Positions 20,100-29,713 of a stretch of 64,000 bases of DNA are shown piece by piece. The notes below the pieces were generated by a model, which saw nothing but the letters and a program-made list of their open reading frames with translations, ran no database searches and was not told the origin of the DNA. Every line of letters begins with the position of its first letter. Within the stretch, counting starts at the first letter, position 1. This stretch comes from Fidelibacterota bacterium (GTDB lineage Bacteria > Fidelibacterota > UBA2242 > JAFGTP01), in contig JAFGTP010000002.1 in assembly GCA_016934035.1 (NCBI GenBank), positions 35,295 to 99,294 of the forward strand, in the 5' to 3' direction. The position numbers were made by a program, and so were the translations under genes.

Positions 20100-21115
20100 A
20101 GAGAATGTTGTTACTATTTCTAATCGGTTTGCTTATTTACAATTGCGAGACCAATCCGTCAAAATCAAAGGATCAATTAAAAGGTGATTGTTTTATTCTC
20201 TGTGAGGGAAATTTTACGTCCAGTGAAGCATCGTTGTGGCTTTACGACGGAAAAGAAACGCATGGTCCGGTTTATTGGGATCTTACTGCTAATCCATTAG
20301 GATCAGTTGGTCAATCTATGACTATTGATAATGATAATTTATATATTCTGGTAAATGCTTCTAATGAAATAAAAGTCCTGGGTGTTGATACTCAAGATGA
20401 TCATGGAACAATTTCATTGCCAGCCGCCTCACCAAGATATTTGGTTGTCTGGCATAACTATGGGTATGTTTCATGTTGGGGAGCAATGGGAATTATCAAG
20501 TTTAACCTGAATAATTACTCTATTGAAGATACAATTGCTATTGGTGCTTTACCTGAATATATGGTTCTTGATGGTGATATGCTGTATGTTTCAATTACTA
20601 TGAATGCAATGTGGGGTAGCGATAACAGAGTTATTGGATATGACTTGTCTGAAACAAATCCTGTTGGAGTTGATACATTTGAAGTAATATCCAATCCTGG
20701 AATGATGTTACTGGATGGAAATGAACTTTGGGTTTCATCAACTTATTATGATGATGCATGGCAAACTTATGCCGGGATGTCAAAGATTGACCTGAATACA
20801 AAATCCGTCATCAAAAAAGAATATGGTTTGACTTCGAATTTTTCAACAGACTTATTGAAAATTGATAGTGATATTTACACAACCTATAATGATGGAATTG
20901 TAAAACTTGATGCTGATTTGAATATGATTACATCGGATAAAATTGGTTATTTGTCCAAAAAAGTATATTGTGTCGTTGAAAAAGATGAAATGATCTATTT
21001 CGGCACGACAGACTATGTTGCACCGGACACAGTTTATGTATTGAATAAGGAAGGTGAAATCAAAGATGAAATGAAAGTTGGTGCACTTCCGGGTGATATT
21101 ATTTTCGTAAAATAA
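20096..21115 (+). CDS. YncE/DUF5074-like beta-propeller lipoprotein, BtuG-like
   Basis: Lipobox (LLIYNC), FILCEGNFTSSEASLWLYDG...NPLGSVGQSMTIDNDNLYILVNAS beta-propeller repeats; overlaps btuB-like gene. Confidence 0.75.
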   Translation: MKRMLLLFLIGLLIYNCETNPSKSKDQLKGDCFILCEGNFTSSEASLWLYDGKETHGPVYWDLTANPLGSVGQSMTIDNDNLYILVNASNEIKVLGVDTQDDHGTISLPAASPRYLVVWHNYGYVSCWGAMGIIKFNLNNYSIEDTIAIGALPEYMVLDGDMLYVSITMNAMWGSDNRVIGYDLSETNPVGVDTFEVISNPGMMLLDGNELWVSSTYYDDAWQTYAGMSKIDLNTKSVIKKEYGLTSNFSTDLLKIDSDIYTTYNDGIVKLDADLNMITSDKIGYLSKKVYCVVEKDEMIYFGTTDYVAPDTVYVLNKEGEIKDEMKVGALPGDIIFVK

Positions 21116-21117
21116 TT

Positions 21118-21191
21118 ACTGAAATCTCCCTAATTTCAGTTTGCATAAATCCGCAGGTTTAACATGATGTTGCTGCGAATTTATTTTTTTT
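21118..21191. terminator. Two hairpins, second a bidirectional-type intrinsic terminator
   Basis: ACTGAAAT/ATTTCAGT (21118-21140) and ATAAATCCGCAG/CTGCGAATTTAT (21145-21184) followed by T-run; between convergent genes. Confidence 0.7.
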
Positions 21192-21576
21192 GAAGTGATC
21201 TTATATCTGAATCTTCTTGCAGAATATGGACGTTTAACCAGTTTTCCAGGAAATTCATCAATTTCATTGGAACAAAAATCTTTCCGTTGTGAATATCTTC
21301 TTCAAATCGGGATATTTGGGATTCAAATTTATTATGAGTCTGAATATGTTCCTCCAATTTTTCATAATTTAAAGAACGAAATATTTCCTCTTCATCATGA
21401 AAGTGTGTCCTGCTGTACGAATGAAGTTCATTCAGAATAGTCGTTATTTGTTCCTTCGATTTTGAATGGATAATAGACTCATAAAGTTTTTGTGAAATAG
21501 TAAAAAGCTTTTTATGTTGGTTGTCGATTAATTCATTCCCAACGCTAAAAGTATCTGTCCATATAAAATTTTCCAT
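21181..21576 (-). CDS. Bacteriohemerythrin
   Basis: FSVGNELIDNQHKKLF...HFHDEEEIFRSLNYEKLEEHIQTHNKF...LNVHILQEDSDI. Confidence 0.9.
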   Translation of the reverse strand: MENFIWTDTFSVGNELIDNQHKKLFTISQKLYESIIHSKSKEQITTILNELHSYSRTHFHDEEEIFRSLNYEKLEEHIQTHNKFESQISRFEEDIHNGKIFVPMKLMNFLENWLNVHILQEDSDIRSLQKK

Positions 21577-21708
21577 ATTTTATAATTCCATTTTATGTTA
21601 TTGGTTTAATGTAAATTCCAGAATAATTAAATTCAAACCTCGAACATTGCTTTAGAAAAATTCATAAAAAATCTTAAATTTTGCATCAGTTTAAAAACGG
21701 GAGATTGA

Positions 21709-22899
21709 ATGAAAATATTGAAAATACAACCTTATCTGCTTGAAAATGAAATTCAACATTATGCCTGGGGACAAAAAAACGATGAGGCTTTTATTCCAAA
21801 ATTAATCGGTATCACACCACAAAATGATCTTCCTTATGCTGAACTTTGGATAGGGGCCCATCCTAAAGCACCCTCAAAATTAATCGATACTGATTTACTG
21901 GAGATGATTCACTCTTTCCCTGAAGAAATTCTGGGCGAAAAAGCTACAGCCAGATTCAGGGGCAATCTTCCCTTCCTCATGAAGGTATTGACAGCTGGTG
22001 AAGCACTTTCGATTCAGGCCCATCCAAACAAAGCACAGGCAGAAATCCTCCACGAGAAGGACCCTGAAAATTACCCGGATAATAATCACAAACCGGAAAT
22101 CGCAATTGCGTTGGATGACTTGACAGCATTGGTTGGATTTCGGACGATACGTGAAATGCTAAATGTATTGGATAATTATCCACCTATCGGCGAGTTTGTT
22201 TCGCCAGAGTTATTGAAAGGGGATAATGAACGAGAATCATTGAAAGCATTTTACACTGAAATTATGACCAAAGCGGAATCAAATCCTGATGAATTGGAAT
22301 TGGTTTTAGTGAAAATGGATGAATTAATTAGCCTAAAAAATGAAAAATCTGAAGCAGATGAATTTTATATTGAATTACGACAAAAATACGGAACCGACGT
22401 GGGACTTTTTTCACTCTATTTTTTTAATTTGCTGCATTTGTCCCAAGGCGAAGCGGTTTTTCTGTCAGCCGGAATTCCCCATGCTTATCTCAAGGGAAAT
22501 ATTATTGAATGCATGGCTAATTCCGACAATGTTGTTCGCGCCGGATTGACACCAAAGTTTAAAGATATTTCTACATTGGTTGATATCCTGACCTATGATA
22601 CCGGCCTTCCAATAATTCTGCAAGAAGATAAAAATAGTTATCAGACTGAGTACAAAGTACCCGTTCCGGACTTTGCAATACTCATGAAAAAATTAAAGCC
22701 TGGAAAGGAAATTAAAAATTTTGGCAAGAGGCTGGAAATTTTTATCATCACTGAGGGTCAAATTCATATCCAATCTGGTGATTTTTCTGATGAATATCAA
22801 AAAGGAGATGCCCTTCTAATTCCGGCAGCCCTTAATTGCTATAAAATAACTGCCACAGAACCGGCGACTCTTTTTTCAGCCATCATCCCGGAGAATTGA
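21709..22899 (+). CDS. manA: Mannose-6-phosphate isomerase, class I
   Basis: NEIQHYAWGQ...SIQAHPNKAQAE...HKPEIAIAL, GIPHAYLKGNIIECMANSDNVVRAGLTPK. Confidence 0.95.
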   Translation: MKILKIQPYLLENEIQHYAWGQKNDEAFIPKLIGITPQNDLPYAELWIGAHPKAPSKLIDTDLLEMIHSFPEEILGEKATARFRGNLPFLMKVLTAGEALSIQAHPNKAQAEILHEKDPENYPDNNHKPEIAIALDDLTALVGFRTIREMLNVLDNYPPIGEFVSPELLKGDNERESLKAFYTEIMTKAESNPDELELVLVKMDELISLKNEKSEADEFYIELRQKYGTDVGLFSLYFFNLLHLSQGEAVFLSAGIPHAYLKGNIIECMANSDNVVRAGLTPKFKDISTLVDILTYDTGLPIILQEDKNSYQTEYKVPVPDFAILMKKLKPGKEIKNFGKRLEIFIITEGQIHIQSGDFSDEYQKGDALLIPAALNCYKITATEPATLFSAIIPEN

Positions 22900-24353
22900 T
22901 GCGTTTCCCGGACCTTGTTATCCTTTTGCTCTATTTATCGGGTGTCCTGCTGGTTGGTATTTTTATCACCCATCGCAAAAAGCAAAGCGTTGAGGAATTT
23001 TTTACTGCTAACCGGTCGATGAACTGGTTCACCATGGGATTGTCTGTCATGGTAACAGCTTTCAGTGCTGTCAATTTTACTGGATTTTCGGGTGAAGTGT
23101 TCAGTCATGGTCTTTATGTGATGCTGAGTTTGCCGGTCTTTGTCCTGGTGGCTATTCCGGTCAATAAGATAATTATTCCCCATTTTTATAAACAAAATTA
23201 CAGCACCGCCTATGAATATCTGGAAAGACGTTTTGACAAAAAAGTGCGAATTCTGGCGGCCGTACTTTTTTTGGTCTGGCGGACTTTTTGGGGCGCTACA
23301 ATTCTTTATATTCCGACTAAGATTTTGAATCTCGTTACCGGCTGGAGTATTCCGGTTATTATTTTTATCGTTGGTGTTTCGGTGATGTTTTATACAACCT
23401 ACGGCGGCATTCGGGCGGTCATGATCACAGACGCCATACAATTTTTTGTTCTCTTTTTTGGCCTGATCGTCGGCATTGTTTCCATGTCCGGAATGGTTGA
23501 AGGAGGTCTTGGTGAAATATTCCGGCTGGGAGCCAGAAGTGGTCTGACCCGGCCCTTTTATCCCTTCGATGCTTCAATATTTTCTTTTGATCCCACTATT
23601 CGAATCAGTTTTTGGAGCTGTACCCTTGGGACCTTTGTGGCTTTTCTGGCGAGATACAGTTCGGACCAGATGGTTGTTCAGCGCTATTTCACCGCCAGGT
23701 CGGAAAAAGATGCGCGAAGAGGTTTTTGGCTCAATGTTGTCAGTGCTATTGTTTCTTTGACGATCCTGGCTGTTTTGGGTTTTTTGATTTTTACTCATGC
23801 AAACCTCAATCATACTCTTGGCAAGTTTGACAAACCTCTCGTTTACTTTGTCAATTTCATCAAAGATCTTCCAGTGGGAGTATCTGGCCTGATGATAGCC
23901 GGATTAATTGCAGCCACCATGTCCAGCATCGATTCCGGCTCAAATTCCTGCACCCGGGCCTGGATAGCCGATATATTTGAACCGCTGACCGGGAAAAAAA
24001 TTGATCTAAAATCCACACGGTTATTTTCAATTCTTTTTGGTTTTATCATCGTTGTTATGTCACTCTATGTGGGAAAATTGGGATCAATTTTTGAAATCGC
24101 CAACAAAATTGTCAATGGTTTTGGCAGCCCGTTGCTGGCCCTCTTTCTATTGGGAAAATTCACACCCAAAGTGCCAGCCAAAGTGGTTTTATACGGTGGA
24201 ATAATAGGTGCCATTTTCAGTGCCTTCACCAGCCTGTTCGTCAAAAACCTGGCCCTTCATTATTATGCAGTGGTCAACCTGGCGGGTACCATTTTAATCA
24301 TTTTACTCATTTATTGCGTGGGTAAAATACAAAGCTATTTCCAGAAATATTAA
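22899..24353 (+). CDS. Sodium:solute symporter family transporter
   Basis: Multi-TM SSS family; ...MSSIDSGSNSCTRAW; ATG at 22899 overlaps manA stop. Confidence 0.9.
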   Translation: MRFPDLVILLLYLSGVLLVGIFITHRKKQSVEEFFTANRSMNWFTMGLSVMVTAFSAVNFTGFSGEVFSHGLYVMLSLPVFVLVAIPVNKIIIPHFYKQNYSTAYEYLERRFDKKVRILAAVLFLVWRTFWGATILYIPTKILNLVTGWSIPVIIFIVGVSVMFYTTYGGIRAVMITDAIQFFVLFFGLIVGIVSMSGMVEGGLGEIFRLGARSGLTRPFYPFDASIFSFDPTIRISFWSCTLGTFVAFLARYSSDQMVVQRYFTARSEKDARRGFWLNVVSAIVSLTILAVLGFLIFTHANLNHTLGKFDKPLVYFVNFIKDLPVGVSGLMIAGLIAATMSSIDSGSNSCTRAWIADIFEPLTGKKIDLKSTRLFSILFGFIIVVMSLYVGKLGSIFEIANKIVNGFGSPLLALFLLGKFTPKVPAKVVLYGGIIGAIFSAFTSLFVKNLALHYYAVVNLAGTILIILLIYCVGKIQSYFQKY

Positions 24354-24497
24354 AAATTTAGCCTTTGTAACCAAACTCATTCATTCCGATCCAAGATTCG
24401 AAAAAATATCTGGTAATCCGAAATATTTTATTTTAAATTTGCCGGTTTATTTTGATAGTGTGAAGTTTAGAATTGTTTAATTACTTAAAGGAAATTT

Positions 24498-27400
24498 ATG
24501 AATTACCTTAAAATTTTATTATTTTTATTATTATTTCATTTTTCTTTATCATTTTCACAAACCTTTAATTATCCTTTTCCTTATAATTCCAATGGAACAC
24601 CCGATAATCTTGATTTTATTGGTATTCCGACTGAATTGGACACCTTTATGCATAACTATTTTGAAGATGGAGTGTCCATACCGGGAAACCATCCGCAATT
24701 GATATCCAATGAAAATGAAGTCAATATTTTTCTGACAAAGGATGCGGAAATCTGGGTCACTTTCATTGATGAGTCGGCCGGTTACAGCAATGCTCTTGGG
24801 TTTTATACATACCCCAAGGGAAATGTACCTGCCAGTCCTAATGAAATCACCCACAATATCATTTTTCCCAATGTTGAGGACGGAACCTGGCAGGAGAGCG
24901 GGTCACCCTCTCTTTCAGCCGGAAGCCGTATTTATCTGGGTCAATTTCCTGCCGGTACAGTTATTGGCTGGTTTCTGGTGGTTGATGGATGGAATGATGC
25001 CAGTGATATCGTCGAACCGAAAACCTTCGGGCCTGAAAACAATGGAAATTTTGTTTCCGATTGGATTTTCTATTCCAATACCAATTTTAATCCGAATAAC
25101 ACACAGCAAAACGTTTTTGTTTTATACCCCGGTTCTGATCCCAATGTGAATACAAGGATTCTCGGCTTTGAAGATGTTTTGAGAGGTTCCTCAGAAGATG
25201 GCCATCCTTATGACGATCAGGATTTTGATGATGTGCTATTCTACATTACCTCCAATGCTGTGGATGCTATTGAAGAAACGGTACCATCCGTCACAGTAAC
25301 ATCACCAGACGGCGGTGAACAATATTCCATTAATTCCCTTCAGGAAATTACCTGGACTAGCAATAATATGGATAATGTGGCCCTTTATTACAGTCTGGAT
25401 AATGGTAATAACTGGACGCTTCTGACTTCCTCCACCTCTGATGACGGCAGTTTTTACTGGACAACCCCCAATATACCCTCGACCCAATGCCTCATACGAA
25501 TTACGGATGCAGCCAATCCAGCAATTATGGATGAAAGCGATAATGCTTTCACACTCTTCGACGGGACACCAGTCATTACCGTCCTGGCTCCAAACGGAAA
25601 TGAAAGATATCTGGAAAATACAGTTCAAACCATTACCTGGTCCAGTGTCGGAGTGGATCAGGTCAGAATCGAATACAGTTATAACAATGGAGACAATTGG
25701 ATACAACTGACCTCATCGATGCCGGATGATGGCCATTTTGAGTGGACAACACCCTCAATAATTACAGATACATATTTGGTTAAAATTACCGATGCCAGCA
25801 ACCATTCTATTTTAGATGTCAGTGATGAAAATTTTGAGGTTTATGAAATGACAGCACCGGAAGGTGTAAAATACGTTGACTGGACAGCACCGGGTCCAAT
25901 CCGTGATGGGCTCTCCTGGGAAACTGCGTATGTGACGCTGCAGGACGCTCTGGCTGTGGCTTCCTATGGCGATGAAATCTGGGTCGCCGATGGCACCTAT
26001 TATCCTGATGAAGGAGGCGGACAAAGGGACAATAACATAAATTCAACCTACAATATTCCGGATGGTGTTAAAATCTATGGTGGCTTTGGTGGTTGGAACG
26101 ATGGCGATGAAACCGCTGTCAGCCAAAGAGATTTGTCGACAAAACCTTCCATCCTTTCCGGATTCATAAAAAGAAATGGAAGGACACGCAACTCTTACCA
26201 TGTTGTCAAATTTGAAAATGTATCGGCTGAAACTCTGCTTGACGGATTTACAATCCAGGATGGTCAGGCTAAAGGATCGGGTGTTGACGCTCATGGCGGT
26301 GGAATTATATTGCTCACCAATGGTTGGGAAAAGGAATGTAACCCAATCATTTCTAATGTTATTGTTACTGCCAACTCAGCATCGAGTGGTGGTGGTATTG
26401 CCAATATTGCCAACCAATGGCAGCATCCCATCAATCGTGGGACCTTTATTAACTGTTTAGTCTTTGATAACGATGCTGATTCCGAAAATTCAAGTGGTAT
26501 TTACCACGATGGACAAAACGTTTCGGCCAGTTATGGAATATTTTCACATTATATTAATTGTACCATCGTTGATAACATTTATAATTTTTCAAACCAATAC
26601 AATGGCAATTGTGATCCGCTTTTTCAAAATTCGATACTCCGTGGAACAATCACAAACAGCGGAAATAGTGTGGATCCAGTCTATTCTTACTGTAATGTCA
26701 GAGGTGGGGCTGTCGGAACGGGAAATATTGATCAGGACCCCTTATTTGTCGGTGGTGGTGACTATCATCTCCAAAGTTCTTCCCCTTCGATAAACACCGG
26801 CAATAACGCCTACATCACACCCTGGACGGCTATTGACCTGGAAGGAAACAGTCGAATTCAGCCCTTTACTGTTGATATGGGAACTTATGAATATACGACC
26901 CATACCAGTATTACTTTTGCAGACGGAAGTACATTTCATCCCGCCACAGCCGTTGCCAGCGCCAACCAGGCCATCGGCAGGTTTATGCTCAATGCGGACA
27001 ATTCATCGGCTTCCATGGCCTCTATCAATATTATGCTGGCAGGAGTGCGGTCCGGAGCCTATAATTTCAAATTATGGCATAGCGAGGACGACCAGTTTGA
27101 TCCTGCCTCTGATGCAAAAATCGGCAACACCGTATCAATGGATCCGGGAATTGACGGTACTGTAACCTTCTCGACAAACCACGGTATTGACTTTGGAGCC
27201 GGATATTATTTCCTGACCTGTGATTTGACTGGTGATGCTACCGGCCAGATCCGGCCTTATATTGAAATCACCTCTGACATTGCCATCAATGCCGGTACAA
27301 TCATCACGCCGATTGTTCATGCGCCTTTGTCCGCCTACGATACTTCACTGTCAGTCAGTTTAACCTATTTCAAAGGCCAATTAAAAAATTCCAGGATTTA

Positions 27401-27965
27401 TCTGGAATGGCAAACCGGTAGTGAAATTAACAATCGTGGTTTTAGCATTGAACGCCGTGAAAATGAAGGTAACTGGATAGTGATTTCATCCTATCTGAGA
27501 AACAGTGCGCTCAAAGGTGCCGGTAATGCCAGTGAATCGATGACCTACCGCTATACTGATACTGAAATTATCAGTGGTTCAAAATATGATTACAGACTCA
27601 AAGATATTGACTTTTCAAACAAAGAGACAATTCATGAGGACAATATTATTACTATTTTAGTGAAAAATGAAGAAAATACAGTGGAAGAATTTGCAATTCA
27701 GTCCATTTATCCGAATCCTTTTAATCCAACAGCAAATATTCGCTACAATATTTCCACCCTGAGCAGAATTAATATTTCTATTTATGATGTGAGAGGAAAT
27801 CTGATCAATACGCTGGTAAATCAACACCAAAGCCCGGGAATATACACCGTATCTTGGGACGGTACTGATACAAATAACAGAGCCCAAAGCGGTGGAATTT
27901 ACTTTGCAGTCATGATGCAAAACAACAAATTGGTCAGCACACAAAAATTACTTTTTGTAAAATAG
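24498..27965 (+). CDS. Large secreted protein: DUF4114-like domain, two Ig-like repeats, parallel beta-helix/choice-of-anchor region, T9SS C-terminal sorting domain
   Basis: Signal peptide; FEDVLRGSSEDGHPYDDQDFDDVLF; two homologous ITWTS.../ITWSS... repeats; C-terminal IYPNPFNPTANIRY sorting motif. Confidence 0.8.
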   Translation: MNYLKILLFLLLFHFSLSFSQTFNYPFPYNSNGTPDNLDFIGIPTELDTFMHNYFEDGVSIPGNHPQLISNENEVNIFLTKDAEIWVTFIDESAGYSNALGFYTYPKGNVPASPNEITHNIIFPNVEDGTWQESGSPSLSAGSRIYLGQFPAGTVIGWFLVVDGWNDASDIVEPKTFGPENNGNFVSDWIFYSNTNFNPNNTQQNVFVLYPGSDPNVNTRILGFEDVLRGSSEDGHPYDDQDFDDVLFYITSNAVDAIEETVPSVTVTSPDGGEQYSINSLQEITWTSNNMDNVALYYSLDNGNNWTLLTSSTSDDGSFYWTTPNIPSTQCLIRITDAANPAIMDESDNAFTLFDGTPVITVLAPNGNERYLENTVQTITWSSVGVDQVRIEYSYNNGDNWIQLTSSMPDDGHFEWTTPSIITDTYLVKITDASNHSILDVSDENFEVYEMTAPEGVKYVDWTAPGPIRDGLSWETAYVTLQDALAVASYGDEIWVADGTYYPDEGGGQRDNNINSTYNIPDGVKIYGGFGGWNDGDETAVSQRDLSTKPSILSGFIKRNGRTRNSYHVVKFENVSAETLLDGFTIQDGQAKGSGVDAHGGGIILLTNGWEKECNPIISNVIVTANSASSGGGIANIANQWQHPINRGTFINCLVFDNDADSENSSGIYHDGQNVSASYGIFSHYINCTIVDNIYNFSNQYNGNCDPLFQNSILRGTITNSGNSVDPVYSYCNVRGGAVGTGNIDQDPLFVGGGDYHLQSSSPSINTGNNAYITPWTAIDLEGNSRIQPFTVDMGTYEYTTHTSITFADGSTFHPATAVASANQAIGRFMLNADNSSASMASINIMLAGVRSGAYNFKLWHSEDDQFDPASDAKIGNTVSMDPGIDGTVTFSTNHGIDFGAGYYFLTCDLTGDATGQIRPYIEITSDIAINAGTIITPIVHAPLSAYDTSLSVSLTYFKGQLKNSRIYLEWQTGSEINNRGFSIERRENEGNWIVISSYLRNSALKGAGNASESMTYRYTDTEIISGSKYDYRLKDIDFSNKETIHEDNIITILVKNEENTVEEFAIQSIYPNPFNPTANIRYNISTLSRINISIYDVRGNLINTLVNQHQSPGIYTVSWDGTDTNNRAQSGGIYFAVMMQNNKLVSTQKLLFVK

Positions 27966-27985
27966 AAAATATCTAAAATTATTTA

Positions 27986-28018
27986 AGCCTGCAGATATCT
28001 TTATGCTGCAGGTTTTTA
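27986..28018 (+). terminator. Intrinsic terminator
   Basis: CCTGCAG...CTGCAGG hairpin then TTTTTATTT. Confidence 0.75.
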
Positions 28019-28128
28019 TTTGTAAAAATTCCCTTTGAATTCCACGATATTTTTTTCAAGTTTAACCACCACTTTTAGATCGAAGAATAATCTTTATTTT
28101 ATATAATTTTTATTTTGGAGGTCTCTTT

Positions 28129-29265
28129 ATGTCCGAACTTTTGCAAGAACAAAAATCAAAACGACTGATTGCCCTGGATGTTTTTCGGGGGGCGACTGTT
28201 GCCCTGATGATTACAGTTAATAATCCCGGCAGCTGGGGCCATATTTATGCGCCTTTGAGACATGCCGCCTGGTTTGGCTGTACACCCACAGACCTGGTTT
28301 TTCCCTTTTTCTTATTTATTGTCGGTGTGGCCATGTGGTACGCCTTTTCAAAATACGATCATAAACTAACCAGGGAATCGGGCATAAAAATAATCAAGCG
28401 TAGCATTATTATATTTTTGTTAGGTTTAATTCTGAATATGGTCCGTCCGGTCAGTTCTTTTGGTGATTTCTGGGGAAAACTCCGGATTATGGGTGTGTTG
28501 CAAAGAATTGGTATTGCTTACGGTGTGGCTTCTTTTATGGTTTTGACACTCAAGCCCAGGAGTCTGGTTCGAGCCAGTGGGGCGCTTTTGTTGGTTTACT
28601 GGTTCATACTGGCATTACTGGGTGATTTTTCACTGGAAGGAAATTTTGCCAATAAATTTGACATAGCCTTACTGGGTACATCACACGTCTATCATGGTTA
28701 CGGCATTCCCTTTGATCCGGAAGGAATATTTTCGACAATCCCGGCCCTTGTGACTGCAATTCTGGGGTATTTTACCGGTTCGTGGATAACACAGGCGAAG
28801 AACCCAAAAGAAGCTGTAAAAAAATTAATAATCAAGGGTGTATGGTTTACTCTCGCTGGATTGCTCTGGGGGCTTTTCTTTCCCATCGGCAAACCTCTCT
28901 GGACCAGTTCCTATGTGGTTTATACCGGAGGGTTGGCCATGATAACACTGGGTCTGGCAATCCTGCTGATCGACGTCTGGGGCATTAAAAAATGGGCGAC
29001 CCCTTTTGTGGAATTCGGCGCTAATCCACTGTTCATTTTCGTCCTTTCAAATTTTGTCGTAAAAATCCTGGTCTATGTTTTTAAATGGAAAGATGCAGCC
29101 GGAAAAACCACCAATCTGAAAAACTGGCTTTTCGACCATTTTTTTGTTGTCCTGTCAAATGGAAGTTTAATCAACGGCTCATTGCTGTTTGCATTAACGT
29201 TGATATTTTTTTACTGGTATCTGGTCCACGTGCTCTATAAAAAGAAAATTTTTATTAAAATTTAG
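28129..29265 (+). CDS. DUF5009/heparan-alpha-glucosaminide N-acetyltransferase-like membrane protein (NagX-like)
   Basis: KRLIALDVFRGATVALMITVNNPGSWGHIYAPLRHAAWFGCTPTDLVFPFFLFIVG. Confidence 0.88.
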   Translation: MSELLQEQKSKRLIALDVFRGATVALMITVNNPGSWGHIYAPLRHAAWFGCTPTDLVFPFFLFIVGVAMWYAFSKYDHKLTRESGIKIIKRSIIIFLLGLILNMVRPVSSFGDFWGKLRIMGVLQRIGIAYGVASFMVLTLKPRSLVRASGALLLVYWFILALLGDFSLEGNFANKFDIALLGTSHVYHGYGIPFDPEGIFSTIPALVTAILGYFTGSWITQAKNPKEAVKKLIIKGVWFTLAGLLWGLFFPIGKPLWTSSYVVYTGGLAMITLGLAILLIDVWGIKKWATPFVEFGANPLFIFVLSNFVVKILVYVFKWKDAAGKTTNLKNWLFDHFFVVLSNGSLINGSLLFALTLIFFYWYLVHVLYKKKIFIKI

Positions 29266-29271
29266 TCTGGT

Positions 29272-29302
29272 ATCCAAAGCCCGTTCTAAGCGGGCCTTGG
29301 AT
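29272..29302. terminator. Hairpin between convergent genes (terminator-like, no long U tract)
   Basis: ATCCAAaGCCCG-TTCTAAG-CGGGCcTTGGAT. Confidence 0.5.
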
Positions 29303-29710
29303 CTACCGAATACCTTTTTCATTCAGGAAAGCACTGTATTTTTTGTCCGTTCCTTTGATATGGTTTATCAGCCAGTCTCTTAAAAAATTGATAATTTCCA
29401 GTGAGAGCAGTAATTTTCCTTTTTTGAAATCTTCCTGAAAACCATGAACTTTATCCACAAAAACCTGGTGCTCATATTTATGGTTGGCCGTATCCGGATA
29501 ATGATATCGTTCAAAATATTTTTCTTCAGTTTTAAAATGGTCAACGGTATAGGCCGCCAGTTTGCTGATAATTGTTCCCAGTTCTTCTTTCGCCCGGTTA
29601 GTTTTCATTGCGTCGTGAATTTCATTGATATAGGCAAATAATTTTTTGTGTTGATTATCAATTTCCAGAATATTGACACTATATTCGTCACGCCAGTTTG
29701 CTAAAGCCAT
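29303..29710 (-). CDS. Bacteriohemerythrin
   Basis: YSVNILEIDNQHKKLF...HFKTEEKYFERYHYPDTANHKYEHQVF...INHIKGTDKKY. Confidence 0.92.
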   Translation of the reverse strand: MALANWRDEYSVNILEIDNQHKKLFAYINEIHDAMKTNRAKEELGTIISKLAAYTVDHFKTEEKYFERYHYPDTANHKYEHQVFVDKVHGFQEDFKKGKLLLSLEIINFLRDWLINHIKGTDKKYSAFLNEKGIR

Positions 29711-29713
29711 AAC

